A stretch of 64,000 nt of DNA. Source: Gigaspora margarita (taxonomy: Eukaryota > Glomeromycota > Glomeromycetes > Diversisporales > Gigasporaceae). The translations under genes and the position numbers were made by a program. Location of the stretch: contig WTPW01000662.1 of the NCBI GenBank assembly GCA_009809945.1, positions 1 to 64,000 on the forward strand, read 5' to 3'. Shown here piece by piece: positions 46,209 through 58,222 of the stretch (position 1 is the stretch's first letter; the number at the start of each line of letters is the position of its first letter). Below the pieces are notes generated by a model that searched no databases, had not been told where the DNA came from, and saw nothing but the letters and a program-made list of their open reading frames with translations.

Positions 46209-47898
46209 TATATTATATATATTATATATTGTATTATTATAAAACCTGATAATTGCTCTACCTCATCTGAAAAAATCAGCTGATAAATGACACTCCCTAA
46301 ATACTTGTATAATGTCAATCCCACAAATTATCAGAATTGACAGTCCTCAATACTACTTAAAGAGAGTATGCATTTATAGAATTAACTTAGATGGCCAATT
46401 AAAAGTGAAGTCAAATATGTGATCAACACTTCAATGCATTTTACCCAAAAATAAGCTACCCCATAATGGTCCCTATATAGTAAAGCCAAAGTTTATTATA
46501 TCAATTGATTATAATTGCTTAAGTAAACTTGTTTAAAAGATCAGAATACAATTATTCTAAAATTTTTATCATATCATAGAACCTTTTATTGTTTAGTTTT
46601 AATTTTTATTTTCAACAAAAAAATTAAAATTTTTTAAAAAATATATTAAGTCAAATAATAAAAAGTATTCTGATTTTGATAAAACTTTTAGTATACTGTC
46701 AACAGGTTGAACAAATAAATACCAGAACATACTAGAAAACAAGTTTACCAGTATGTACCTGGTATTTAGCCAGGGATCTATCAAATAATAATTGTATATT
46801 AGTAGCATATAGTAAGCTACTAGAAAGTAGGTCAATATAGGTAACATAACAGTAACATACCAGGACATCCCAGTATCTTACTGTTAGTCATATTTGGACT
46901 AACAGCAAGATACTGGGATGTCCTGGCATGTTACTATTATGTTACCAATATTGACCTACCTCCCAGTAGCTTACCATTAGGGGAGTGCTATTTATTGGGT
47001 CAGAAAATTATCAGGTCCTAATAGCAGATAACTTTTGATTGGCTAAAATTATTAAAATTATTAAAAAATTTTAAACTTAATATTAAATAACTCTTGAACC
47101 AGTGGTCCAATTTGGATTATTTTACTACCAAAATGTTCACCTCAATGAGACAATTCCAATGAGCCAAAATCATCAAAATTCAATTACAGGATCCCAAGAT
47201 CATTATAGATTTGTACTGCTTTAATTATATTATTTTCATATTAATTTGAAAATTATTATTAAAGATCTTATAAAGTTTAATATTAAATAACTCTTGAACC
47301 AGTGATCTGATTTGGATGATTTTACTACCAAAATGCTTGTCTCAATGAGACGATTCTAATGAGCCTAAAATCATTAAATTCTGATTATGGGATCCAGAGA
47401 TCGTTATAGATTTGTGTTATTTTAATATAATCTATTACAAATAATACAAATCTATATTATCCCTAGATCCTGTGATCAGAATTTAACGATTTTAGATTCA
47501 TTAGAATCGTCTCATTGAGACAAGCATTTTGGTAGTAAATTACCCAAATCAGACCACTAGTTCAAGAGTTATTAATATTAAAGTTTATAAGATCTTCAAT
47601 AATAATTTTTAATATATACGAAAATGATATAATTAAAGCAATACAAATCTATAATGATCTTGGGATCCTATAATTGGATTTTGGTATTTTTAGGCTCATT
47701 GGAATAGTCTCATTGAGGTGAACATTTTGGTAGTAAAATCTTCCAAAATGAATTACTGGTTCAAGAGTTATTTAATATTAAAGTTTAAAAATTTTTAAAA
47801 TTTTAATAATTTTAGCCAATCAAATTGCAGTATTTGATAATCAGGTGGGGTAGCCTCTTAGTAGCAAAAAATCAGATAATAAATGGTGTGCCCCTTAT

Positions 47899-48302
47899 GT
47901 ATCCTATATGCTACTGATATACAACTATTATTTGGTAGATCCCTGGTTGGATACTGGGTACATACCAGAAAACTTGTTTCTTAGTATGTATCTATTATGT
48001 ACTCAGTATTTATTTGTTCAACCTGTGGTTGTTCTCCTATATCATTACCTATTTATCAGATATTTTTTGGCAATTATATAGCAGGTGACTGAATAGAATT
48101 ACTTCTATATAATTACATACTATAAAATAATACATATAATGTGATTTTAAAGAAGTGAATAAAAAATTTTATATTAATTTTTAATAATCACAGATAGTCT
48201 CCTAGATTTAGTCTGTGTCTGCAGACTAGTCTGAGTTCAAATATATTTATATGAATTTTTTGGTACTGAAAGGTTTACTTAGTGCATAAAATTAGAATTA
48301 AT
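47899..48302. other. AT-rich spacer with GTACATACCAG words
   Basis: A diverged copy of the GATCCCTGGNTGNATAC...AGTATGTA segment seen at 44460-44530 and 46700-46780 continues to about 48025. Beyond that nothing is recognised. Confidence 0.45.
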
Positions 48303-49199
48303 TACAGTTGCCATTCTCTAATCTGAACAGGGAGTCCTAAGAGATTTTGTTCAGTATAGAGAAAGGTCAGAATACAAAATTTCTCTTTTTAAACTAAATA
48401 CTAATAGAAATTTCAGTATATAAAGAGTAACTAATAAACTTAACCTCATGTGACCTGAAAATATGCTAGTTTCAAAAATAAGCTACTCCACAATCAATTA
48501 TACTTACTACATAGTAAAGCTATAATTTTACTATGTAACTCAATTATGAGCACTTAAGTAAACTTATTCTAGAGATCAAAATTCGTATATCCTGAAATTT
48601 TTATATAAATTAGATAATTTTATTATTTGTGTTTTAATTTTACATTCAATAGAAAAAATTAATTTTTTTAAAAAACATATTTGTTGAATGTAAAAATTAA
48701 AAGTCAAATAATAAAAAATCATTCAATTTTATAAAAATTTTAGAATATACATATTTCAATCTCTAAAATAAGTTTGCTTAAGCATTTTTGATCAATTTAC
48801 ATTGTAAAATTATATATTTACTAAGCTGCAATTATAATTGATTGACCAAAAATCACTTTATAAGCTACTCTCAATTTTTTGTGTTCAAAATTGGCCAAAA
48901 AAAGTAGCTTATTTTCAGGAACATATGGTAATACAACATATTTATTTATTTATTGTTATAAATTTGAAAATAAGCTACCCCTATGTTGTGCCTTAAATTT
49001 TATTTGTAATACAAAATAAATTTATTTAAATAAAATATTATATGTACTGATTAATTTGTATTTGGATCTGGATCATAAAATTTATTATATGAATTTGGTA
49101 TATCCAAAGTAAATAAATATAAATTCTTTATTCTGAAGGTTTTGTTCAATATATAAAGAGTTTAGTATATAGAGTGCTGGATTAGATAGAGGCACTGTA
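48303..49199. mobile_element. 893-bp TA-flanked element with internal inverted repeats
   Basis: The body is 48305-49197. Ends CAGTTGCCATTCTCTAATC and CAGTGCCTCTATCTAATC (reverse) are flanked by TA, and inside each end is a second word (TTGTTCAGTATA / TTGTTCAATATA). The interior holds another ACATAGTAAA-family palindrome bounded by AAAATAAGCTAC / GTAGCTTATTTT. Non-coding. Confidence 0.75.
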
Positions 49200-49860
49200 T
49201 ATTCATTTTATAATAGCTTTTTTTCATTTATAAATATATATATTTACAAATAAAAAAAGCTAATATAAATGAAATATTTAACTAAATAATTTGAAATTTT
49301 AAAAGCAAAATTTAAACCTATTCTCTATTGATTTAGTTAGTGCACAGTAACTTGTTTCATTTGAATTTGTGAAAATCAGAGTAGGTACATAATTTTTTAT
49401 CCTTTTTATTACAGGGAAATCTGAGTCTAGAAGTAAGCTGAAAATCTAAATAACCATATCAATATTGATCTGTTTTAGTGAATTTTTATAGTAGACTTTT
49501 GAGTACCTAAGAAATTACTTACTTAGTAGCATTTTTGAGTTCATTTAGAAAAATTTCTTCTAAAAATAGTCAAAGTCAAATAAAAATTCTGTAAAACATT
49601 ATATATCCGAATTTACAAAAACAACAATATCTATACAAGTTTTTAATATTTTTTATAAAAATTAAGAATATACAAGTTGAAAGTATGCACTAAAAGTTTG
49701 ATTAGTAAAGGTTTTTATATTAGCATACCAGAATTTTAATAAATCATTATTGAATTGTGGGCTATTTTGAAAAAGGAAAAAATATATATTACAAAAAAAA
49801 ACTGTTTTAAAAGTGTTTATAAAACTTTCATAAAAATATTTCCATAAGTTCTTGACCAAA
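49200..49860. other. AT-rich spacer
   Basis: No gene recognised. The 65-codon minus frame at 49662-49859 is composition-driven. Confidence 0.4.
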
Positions 49861-50400
49861 TTTGAGTGAATTTTTTTTATTTTAATTCTACAAATTCATA
49901 AAATCAAAATAAAAATATTTTAATTGAATTTGATCATAATGCATAGAGATAATAGTGTAAACAGCAATTCCTAAAAAAATTATCAAATTTAGCCAAATAG
50001 TCATCAAGATATTTTTACTCATCACCTGACTAAATTTAATACAACTTTTTTTATTTGAATTCTATGAATCTGTAGAATTCAAATAAAAAAATCAATCAAC
50101 TTTAATCAAATAGTTATCAAGAAATTTTCACTCAACTTTTAAAAATAATTCTATACAGCTTATATTTTGAAATTTTTTTAGCTTTTTCCACTTTGAGCAA
50201 AAATATCTCAGTGACCACCTGACTAAATTTGATAGAAATTTTTTATTTGAATTCTATGAATTTGTAGAATTCAAAAAAAAAACTTCATCAAATTTAATCA
50301 GATTGATATCAAAATATCTTTGCTCAAATTTTAAAAATAATTTGTACATCTTTATATTTTAATAGATATTTAAAAACTTTCAACTTTGAGTAAAGATATT
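49861..50400. repeat. Chain of decayed GAATTC hairpin units
   Basis: At least three copies of the unit ACTTTGAGCAAAAATATCT...TTTATTTGAATTCTATGAAT...GAATTCAAAT, diverged from those at 3.0-3.9 kb and 45.0-46.2 kb. Element ends not found. Confidence 0.6.
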
Positions 50401-50965
50401 AGTACCCAAAAATACAGAAATATATAAAAAGGTAGGGTATTAGTTTGCTTATTTTTGGTTTTTTTGTGCAGATTATTTTTTTTATAATAATTAGATTGTT
50501 TATTTTTAACTTTTTTCTAGCAGATTTTTCTATATTTGGTAATTTTTGCAAAACTTTATCTTTCTGTAGATATTTTGGAGTCCTAGATATCTTGTCAAAC
50601 ATCTGACTAATTTTGATAAAAATTTTTATTTGAATCATATCAGCAGATTAGCATAATTGGGTCTTTTTTTGATAAACTATTACACAAAAATTTGCTCCTA
50701 AGTAACGTTGAAAAACTAACAAATGAAGTACTTGTTACAACTAACAAAAGAGTTAAAAAACCAATAAAACTTAATAAAAGAGCTATGCTAAGCTGCAGAA
50801 AGAAGTATTTTTATTATTTGTTGAAATATTCAGGTGTTTTAGGATGGGTTGTGCATTGTTAGATGGGTTGGTAACTATCAAGAGTAAATTTGGAAGCTAA
50901 TTTTCAAAAAAAGGCCTTTTTAATCTACTTTTAGCTTATAATTAAAGAATTTATTAATTTTGTGC
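50401..50965. other. AT-rich spacer
   Basis: The Lys/Ile-rich minus frame at 50399-50638 starts in hairpin-repeat DNA and has no motif. Otherwise nothing recognised. Confidence 0.4.
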
Positions 50966-51053
50966 ACTGTGCACAGCTGTGCACCCTATAAAAACAAATA
51001 CAAACAATAATTAGGACAACTGTGCACACCATAGTAACAAATACAAACAATAA

Positions 51054-51075
51054 TTAGGTTAGGGTTAGGGTTAGA
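51054..51075 (+). repeat. Interstitial telomere-like TTAGGG run
   Basis: TTAGG TTAGGG TTAGGG TTAGAG: two perfect TTAGGG units with degenerate neighbours, continuing weakly into GTTGGTGTTGG. TTAGGG is the common fungal telomere unit. Confidence 0.6.
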
Positions 51076-51226
51076 GTTGGTGTTGGTTAAAAGTAGGATT
51101 AGGATTAAATTTAAAATTTAAAGGTATTATCATAAGAGGATCATTTTTTGTTAAAAGTACATTAGGGGTTACTATAGTAAAATTTTGAGATTGCTATAGA
51201 GGTTATTCTAGTAAAATTTTAAAAAC

Positions 51227-51483
51227 ATATGGGGGTGGGTCAATAGAAAAGGGACAAATTTTTTCTAAGTAAAAGTTTTCTTGACTTTAAGCTTAAATAT
51301 CTTAACAACTATCTTAATAAATTTAATAAATTTTTTTTTATTTTAATTCTATATAATTTCAAGATTAAAATAAAAAATTTTTTGGTAAATTTGATTAAAT
51401 AGTTGTCAAGATATTTTAATTTAAAAATTAAAAAAATTTTACTAAAAATGATTTGTCCCTTTTCTATTGACCCACCCCCATAT
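51227..51483. mobile_element. 257-bp MITE with perfect 33-bp TIRs
   Basis: ATATGGGGGTGGGTCAATAG... (51227-51259) is exactly inverted at 51451-51483. The interior repeats a TTTTAATTCTA hairpin. No TSD fixed. Confidence 0.8.
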
Positions 51484-51512
51484 AGAGTGCACAGCTGTGC
51501 ATGTGCACATCT

Positions 51513-52380
51513 TAAATAAACCCATAATTAAATACATGAAGTTCATAATTTCAATGTAGTTAATTATAAATACATAGCTAGTTAAAAAGGCTGTTTTTGT
51601 GGAAATTCACTTTGTAATAAATTTTCATGTAAAATTTTTTTGATAATCCTTGATCATGATTGGTTGAGCTAATATATTACACCAATTTGCTGATATGTTC
51701 TACAAATATGTAGAACTTAAAAAATAATTTTATACAACTTTTATTTTGATAGACATTTTGAAAATTTTTTTAACTTTGAGTAAAGATGCCTCCCTCAGTA
51801 ACTGCTTTATTAAATTCAATTGAAAATTTTTTATTAAATTTTACAGATTTATTGAACTCAAATAAAAAATTTTTATCAAATTTAATCATCTTGTTATTGA
51901 GATACCTTTGAACTAAGTTGGTAAAATATTTAAGTAGTAAATCGCAGATAAAGGGTAAAAAATAATGATCATTTTATAATCAATTATGGCGGAATTTAAT
52001 AGTAAATTTCTATAGTGTGCGAATGGGGCTTTTCTACATATAATGTATTTTTTTTACTAAGCAAACCTTTTATAATTTCTAATTAAACTTTGCAGAACCA
52101 ACTTTTCTGATTCTAATGATAGTTAAACCATTCAAATTGCGTTAGTATATGATACAATATGAGTATTTGTTGATTGTTTACTATAGGGTTTTTTATTATA
52201 ATTGGAAATGTATGGCATTCTACTTCCATATAAGGCAATTAGTAAAACTCCGCTGATTTTTACTATGAAAATTTGACCCTTTAACTGCGGATTACCACTT
52301 AAATTTTATTAGATTTTAGAGCCAGATTGGAAATGATCTGCAATCTAGATTCTGTACTGCATGCTGTTCCTATTGGTCTG
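51513..52380. other. AT-rich spacer
   Basis: Contains further single decayed hairpin units (TTGAGTAAAGATGCC near 51776) and nothing else recognised. Confidence 0.4.
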
Positions 52381-52575
52381 AAATAGTATAAAAATTAAAA
52401 AAATTAGAATGAAATAGTGAAAAAAATTAGAATAAAGTAGTAAAAAATTAGATTAAAATAGAGTAAAAAATTAAAAAAAAATAGAATAAACTAGTGAAAA
52501 AATTGAACCAAAATAATGAAAAAATTGAATCAAAATAGTATAAAAATTTAAAAAAATATTGTACTAAAATAGTGA
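52381..52575. repeat. A-rich minisatellite
   Basis: About eight irregular copies of a 20-30-bp unit of the form AAAATAGTGAAAAAATTAGAAT. Confidence 0.7.
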
Positions 52576-52919
52576 AAGTTGGTGAAGAAATATTGATTAA
52601 CAAAAAATAATTTGCAACAATAATATATTTTATTTTATTTTATTTTTTATTACATTATATAACTGAGACCTTGATCTTGATTCTTTATTAATTTTATATT
52701 ATTATTAAATGCAGAAGAGAATAATATATTAAATTTATTGAATGAAGAGCTCAGACTTCATGATGGCCTTACATTACCAATCAATTTTTATCTGAGGCCT
52801 AACTGTTAGCTATCTAAAGTTATTTTTCAATAGCTTGTTAGACTTTCTAAATAAAAATTGTTAACATCAATAACCTTGTTCAGCTATTTGGCCCAGGTTC
52901 CAGTATGTTAAATGAAAGC
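52576..52919. other. AT-rich spacer
   Basis: Short (TTTTA)n run near 52630. Possible minus-strand coding relic begins at its right edge. Confidence 0.35.
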
Positions 52920-53335
52920 AGTTATATAAACTGGACTGTTTGAAACAAGAGCTTTTAGAATCTTCTTCTAGTGGGTTCCTCAAGAGGTCTCATACGTCAG
53001 TTCATGTTACTTGTTTCCAAGCTACTTGTGATGGTTGTATCCAATTTAGTTATTATCTTTTCTTTTTGAAAGCAATAAACACTACAGATATTTTGGAGGG
53101 TGTATGGCAAATTACCCACTTTTTCAAAAATTCTTCACAAACCAATAACACCAAAAGAGGTTTACTTGTAGCCAAAGTAAGAATAGTAGTTCTCCCTGTA
53201 AAGATCCATTTCTATTAAAGAGCCACCAAGTACTTCATGTTTTCAAACCCCAGCCATTTTGGTAAGTCATAAACTCTAGGCTTGTCAGTAGGTAGTCTAT
53301 AAATTTTACCTCTAAACGACAAGTGCCAAGGCTGG
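52920..53335 (-). pseudogene. Unidentified degenerate coding region
   Basis: Minus-strand reading gives DTSLGTCRLEVKFIDYLLT. After a one-base shift it gives DKPRVYDLPKWLGFENMKYL, then EMDLYRENYYSYFGYK before stops. The composition (Trp, Pro, Gly, balanced charges) is protein-like and unlike the surrounding AT noise. I do not recognise the family; a transposon protein is the simplest guess. The plus-strand 92-codon frame at 52940-53218 is its shadow and begins with TTG, not ATG. Confidence 0.4.
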
Positions 53336-54284
53336 TGTCATGAGTAACAAACTCTAAAGCTATTAGCAAATACTCAGTTAACTGTATCCCTACATAATAG
53401 CTACCAGGGTGCATGTTTTTTTAGGTTTTTTCACTGTCTCTTTGAAACTTTACTTCTGAAATGTTAGCGTATTTATTGGTACAGATGATTGGTGGATAGA
53501 GTTACAGAAGATGCTTACAATAATATATTTTAGTTATGGAAAATAATTATTTTTAAAATTTGCAAATAAATTTATTTAATTAGTTGCAATGCTTTCATAG
53601 CACTATTTCCTTTTTTAAATATATAAGGTTATATAGTTAATTATATAGTTTGTATTAAGAAAATTGGTGATTGTAAAAGAGTTGATTATATTTTATAAGT
53701 TTATTAATAATTGTCTCAAAATTTAATATGACTATATGGGAGTTGTGTTTATATAGGAGGTGATTATAGAAAAAATAACTGTATAATTAAATTGGGCATA
53801 TGGATTGTAAATCAGAGGGTACAAGACTTAAAATAGACAAAATTAGAATGTTCTGAGTGGACAAATGCCTGAAAAATTGCTATTAACCTATCACATACCT
53901 CTATTAGTATTATTTGAGATCATATACTAATCTAGTAAGCAAAGCAAACTTTCATTGTGATTGGCTGATTTTTGTAGATCATCCTATGAGAATGCAAAAA
54001 TATGATTAATTGATCGAAAATGTTTACAAGATAATTTTATTTTATATGAAATCTACTGAAAATATTTATTTATTAATTAAAGTGTTCTTACAAAATTTTG
54101 ATAACTCAGAGAAACTATTCTAGTACAATCAATATTCAATAAACCAAGATATTAAATAAAAAACAAAACTAAAAAATTAAAAAATAATAAAATAAAATAA
54201 AAATTTGAAAAAAAAGCACAAAAAAAATAGAAAGTATGAAACACTTACTCTATAAGTTAGTAAAATATATATAAACCAAGTTTG
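53336..54284. other. AT-rich spacer
   Basis: No gene or bounded repeat recognised. A-rich simple sequence lies at 54160-54230. Confidence 0.4.
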
Positions 54285-55017
54285 TACTATAGTCTGACCT
54301 CTTTATAGTCACACCCATATAGTCATATCTCTATATAAGCACCCAATATTGTAACAGACTTAAATATAGTAAAAAACCTCATTATAGTCATAAATTACCT
54401 ATAATTATTATTACAAAAAAATTTTGATTCTAAACCCTTATTATAATCACAAATTTTGATTAAATATGAATTATAACATCTAATTGGCCAATATTCATAT
54501 TCATGTTTATTTAAAAGTTTTTAATAAAAATTTTTAAAGGTTTGATAGCAAATAACTATTAATACAGTAGCTGATTTAGATAAAACAACTACCAAAATAT
54601 TTATCTTGAAATGATTCTAATGAGCCAAGGATTGTTAAAATCTAATTACAAGCTTCTTGATCATTAAAAATTTGTGTCACTTTGCATGTTTAAGAATTGA
54701 TTAAATTTAAATATCTAAGTAAAAAATCCTTAATAATCTTAGTATTTTGTAACTAAATTTGGATAATTTTAGACTCTTTAGAATTGTTTCATTAAGTCAA
54801 ACATTCTGGTGGTCATTTTATACAAATTGGGCACTGGATCAAAAGTTATTTACTATTAAACATTTTAAATTTTTTAATAGTATTTTGAATATGTGAAAAT
54901 ATATTACTTATTGGTCTTTGGTCATGTTATCAGCAAGGTTTTTATTTATAGTTACATCTTATATAATCACCAAAATAGGGTTGACCAACTTGTGATTATA
55001 GAAAGATCTAACTAGTA
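54285..55017. mobile_element. Old TA-type MITE with diverged TIRs
   Basis: Left end CTATAGTCTGACCTCTTTATAG and right end (reverse) CTAGTTAGATCTTTCTATAATC pair imperfectly with TA outside. The left end resembles the CAGTCAGACCTC family at 15794. The interior contains two inverted copies of the TTATTTACTATTAAA...ACCAAAATATT...TTCTAATGAGCC phrase known from the 41.6-47.9-kb palindrome. Confidence 0.5.
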
Positions 55018-55215
55018 TTCTGAAATTGGGTTCAGTTCAGGTTTAGTTGAACCCGAACCCAAACTTTAAATTTACAGATCTTTGAACTCAAACCTGAACT
55101 AAACCTAGAATTTATGAACCTGAACCAAACTTGAACTTGGAATATTTGTTTAGTCTGAGTTTGGTTCAAAGTTCATGAACAGGTTCAGATTCAGGTAATA
55201 ATTAAACCAAAAAAA
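55018..55215. repeat. Degenerate GAACCTGAACCAAAC-type tract
   Basis: Short words GGTTCAGTTCAGG, GAACCCGAACCC and GAACCTGAACCAAACTTGAAC alternate on both strands, like the subterminal tracts of the hAT-like elements at 13.5-16.6 kb. A partner tract (CCTGGTCGGGTCTGACCC) lies at 56335-56400, but matching TAGTG ends were not found. Confidence 0.5.
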
Positions 55216-55266
55216 CTAGGGTAGAATAGACAAGACCATTTGAAGTTGATTAATTGATAGTCTGCC

Positions 55267-55978
55267 AGTTAATCAGAGATCAATCATAGTGTACTGTGAT
55301 ACAAAACACATGAAAAACACTATAGGCAAAATGTAGTATGCATAGATATAAAAGTTTTTTACTAAGTTAACGACACATGGCCACTAATTAAAAGTTGTAA
55401 AGTTCGTCAAGACACATCTAATAGTGGTTATATCATCCAAATCGGCTAGTGAATGATGAAATATCATTGAAAAATAATTGGACAACTTTATCAAATCTCT
55501 ATATAAACAATGTTTGTTTACAGAATTGGACCTTTTTTCAAAACCCTAATTTTCATATAATTTTGCAAATTAATCTACTTTATCTCTAAGATCTAATGAG
55601 TTGGCACTTATCTAATGGGTTTATTTATATTGATCAGTTATTTGTTGATTATCTTACCATCATCTGACCAATCAATTTTGTAAACAATTGTATTTTGGAG
55701 ACCATTTTTAGGACCAATTTCAATTTCGTAAATCTGCTAATATGCATAGAAATTTTATAAAGTCATCCAATCATTTTTCAATAATATCTCACCATCCAGC
55801 AGGCTGATTTGGATGATCTAACCACTATTAGATATGTCTTGATGAGCTCTACAACTTTTAATTAGTGGCCATATGTCATTAACTTAGTAAGAAAAAACTT
55901 ATATACATATGCATGCAACCTTCTGCCTATAGTATTTTCATGTGTTTTCTGTCACATTACATTATGATCAATCTCATT
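55267..55978. repeat. 712-bp imperfect palindrome
   Basis: Arms of roughly 300 bp: CACATGAAAAACACTATAGGC.. pairs with ..GCCTATAGTATTTTCATGTG, and ATGGCCACTAATTAAAAGTTG with its complement near 55860. The arms contain CAAATCNGC...ATGATATATC words. MITE-like, no TSD fixed. Confidence 0.7.
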
Positions 55979-56330
55979 TTATACAATGCATTATGCATAT
56001 GTTCAAATGGCTTATGAAATTTGGTTTTTTCTTTTTTTTAAGTTTTTTGTTTATTTTATACAATGTGTACTATGCCAAATAGCTAATTATGCATCAAATA
56101 GGCTTATAAATTTTTGATTTTTCTGAAATTTTTTTTGATTCATTTCATACTATGCTTACTACATGATATGGAAGATTATGCATCAAATAGGCTTATAAAA
56201 TTTTTGGTTTGGTTTTTTTTTGTTTCTTTTATACAATACATACTATGCTATATGGCAGATTAAATATCAAATGGGCTTATGAAATATTTGTTTTTTTTAT
56301 TATATTTTAGACCTTGTTTGATCTGGGGTA
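55979..56330. repeat. About four tandem units of about 90 bp
   Basis: TATGCATCAAATAGGCTTATAAA followed by a T-rich stretch and ATACTATGC recurs near 55990, 56088, 56178 and 56265. Non-coding. Confidence 0.65.
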
Positions 56331-56404
56331 TAACAATTTCTGACCTGTGACCTGGTCGGGTCTGACCCAACTTGGGTCAGGTCAGACCCAGGTTAGATTA
56401 TTCA

Positions 56405-56700
56405 ATTATTGCAAGTAGTCACTACATAGTAAAGTCTAAATTTTACTATGTAAATCAATAAAATCTGCTTAAGTAAAATTGTTTGGATAAACAAAATGCA
56501 TATACAATTAAATTTTATTCAAATTGGAGAACTTTTTATTATTTGCTTTTAATTTTTACGTTCATTGAACATGTTTTTTAAAAAGATTGAACGTAAAAAT
56601 TAAAAGTCAAATAATAAAATTTTTTCCGATTTGGATAAAAATTTTAGTGAATATACATTTTAATCTCCCTAACAAGTTTACTTAATTGATGATCTGTGAA
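56405..56700. repeat. ACATAGTAAA-family palindrome
   Basis: Same core as at 42.0, 44.6, 46.5 and 48.5 kb: CACTACATAGTAAAGTCTAA, CTTAAGTAAAATTG, a central TTTTTACGTTCA..TGAACGTAAAAA hairpin and AAAAGTCAAATAATAAAA. Confidence 0.65.
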
Positions 56701-57290
56701 ATTAGGAGAATTTATTAATAGTAAAATAGCGGGGACAATCATCTATATAAATCGGTAAATTACATAAAAAATCATAAAATGGACTACATATTCAACTCCT
56801 CGTAAAAGTCACAAGAAATCAAAAATTAGATCAAAAAATTTTACCGATCATCTATTAAAAAAGTTATTTGATTTTAAGCAAAAACTTAATATCATTTATA
56901 AAACTTTTAGATAGCAGGAACGCTGATTTAAGGTTGTCAATTACTTTATATTTTCTAATTATACGATTTAACATACTTAATATTTGTTAAAATATAATAT
57001 TTAATAAGTTTTTTGTTTTTTTTGACCAGAACGGTTATTAAGTATGCTATTGCTTTCTTTGTCTGTTTCCTTATTATACTGTTGTCCTATATCCACTTCT
57101 TTAAAGATAGTAGGTAACTAGAGCGACCTTAGACAGTGAACACTTTGTGTAACCTCACTTGTTACTGTGATATATCTAAGTCGAAAGGCATTTTTAATAA
57201 AACTTAACAAAGAAGATTTTTGGCAATTTGCAATTACGAAAGAGGCTACAATTAAAAGTATATGAGGATACTAATAATTGTTTAATTTAA
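56701..57290. other. AT-rich spacer
   Basis: Nothing recognised. Confidence 0.4.
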
Positions 57291-57535
57291 ATAATNAATA
57301 AATGTATTTATTAGTGAAAGAGTATGAAGACTCGATGTTGAACTTAGGGTCCACATCTGCTGCTTTTATACATTTTGATTTTTCACAAATGTAACAGACT
57401 ATATCTACTACATGTGTAATATATGCTATATCTACTACTAATAAAATATATAGTATAAATANTATAAATNNAATATATGNAATAAATNNTATATGNNNAA
57501 TAAATAANATATATAGNATATNTGNTNNAAATATG
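57291..57535. repeat. AT microsatellite with ambiguous bases
   Basis: Irregular (ATATATG / AATAAAT)n with scattered N between 57296 and 57533, a poorly resolved simple repeat. The minus frame covering it contains unknown residues and is not a gene. Confidence 0.6.
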
Positions 57536-57654
57536 ACATGTTTTACATGAGCTACATGTAACGAATCTGTCCGCAGTATTCGCCTAACCAATCAGATTGC
57601 AGATCACATGATTGATCACTTATTGGTTCCGTTCTTGTCATCCAGTAGTCGTAC

Positions 57655-57747
57655 AGGGATGATCTATAGCTCGTTGGAATCGTCTCAGTGAGCTGATTCG
57701 AATGGTAGTGGTTTCATTCAATTTGGACCAGTGGATCAAGAGTTATG
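57655..57747. repeat. Single copy of the GGTCCAAATTG / CAAGAGTTAT dispersed phrase
   Basis: GTTGGAATCGTCTCAGTGAG, ATGGTAGTGG and CAATTTGGACCAGTGG with TCAAGAGTTAT match the repeated phrase of the 41.6-47.9-kb palindrome (for example 44040-44120). Confidence 0.6.
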
Positions 57748-57767
57748 ATCGATTTTGTGATTTCTAT

Positions 57768-58222
57768 AGGTTAACAATACGACAATTCTTGTAATATACT
57801 ATTATCTTCCATACTATTATTCAACAATTCATTAGGCTTTAATTTGCGTAATTTTCCTGAGTAAGTTTTAATCCACTCTTCTACTGTTTTTATAGTTGGA
57901 ATTTTAGCGTCGAGCTCACCGTCCTTTATCATATCTTCTAATTCTTTTACTATTTTAGTAGCTGACATGTGATCTGTTTTATTTTTATTACTAGCTAAAA
58001 AGAATCCTTCTAAGTAACTTTTTACTACCTTAGATATTCATTTTCCACTTTCTCGTTTTCCCAATTTTGATTACTTTGTAAAGCCCAACCTAATTGTAAA
58101 GAATACGAACCATTATATCTTTCAATATCTATGCAAGATAATATATATGGTAAGTGGTATAGATAATTAACATTATAGATTTTTTTATCTAATAATGCAC
58201 ATACAGTACCATAATGCACTAA
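57768..58222 (-). pseudogene. C-terminal fragment of an unidentified protein
   Basis: The open frame 58025-58219 (GWALQSNQNWENEKVENEYL) continues after a one-base shift with SKVVKSYLEGFFLASNKNKT. It then enters the open frame 57771-57968 (MSATKIVKELEDMIKDGELD, then PTIKTVEEWIKTYSGKLRK) and stops. The segment is Lys/Glu-rich and helical, and the phrase order is protein-like across the break, so it is one decayed coding unit. From memory of the lineage it resembles the ends of multicopy Glomeromycotina proteins with no assigned function. I cannot verify this here. The 5' part is missing. Confidence 0.55.

Larger units (their letters stand above)
41601..47898. repeat. Composite palindrome of about 6.3 kb
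   Basis: Left and right arms are inverted copies over kilobases. Examples are 44165-45030 against 46215-47035, and 42705-43180 plus 44001-44160 against 47035-47700. Outer edges (ATAAGTGGAG.. / ..GTGCCCCTTAT) also pair weakly. The centre is the 45038-46208 element with an assembly gap. A word GTCTCAATGAGAC, itself nearly palindromic, within TTACTACCAAAATG...ATTCTAATGAGCC recurs about ten times in alternating orientation. It is non-coding. The minus-strand frame at 46599-46868 is fortuitous. Arms differ by small changes plus two insertions in the left arm. Confidence 0.8.
50966..51512. repeat. Composite inverted-repeat element with GTGCACAGCTGTGCAC ends
   Basis: The 16-bp self-palindrome GTGCACAGCTGTGCAC at about 50972 recurs near 51488 (GTGCACAGCTGTGCAT). 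Between them are a direct repeat (ACAAATACAAACAATAATTAGG, twice, 50995-51058), a telomere-like run and a complete MITE. Confidence 0.55.
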
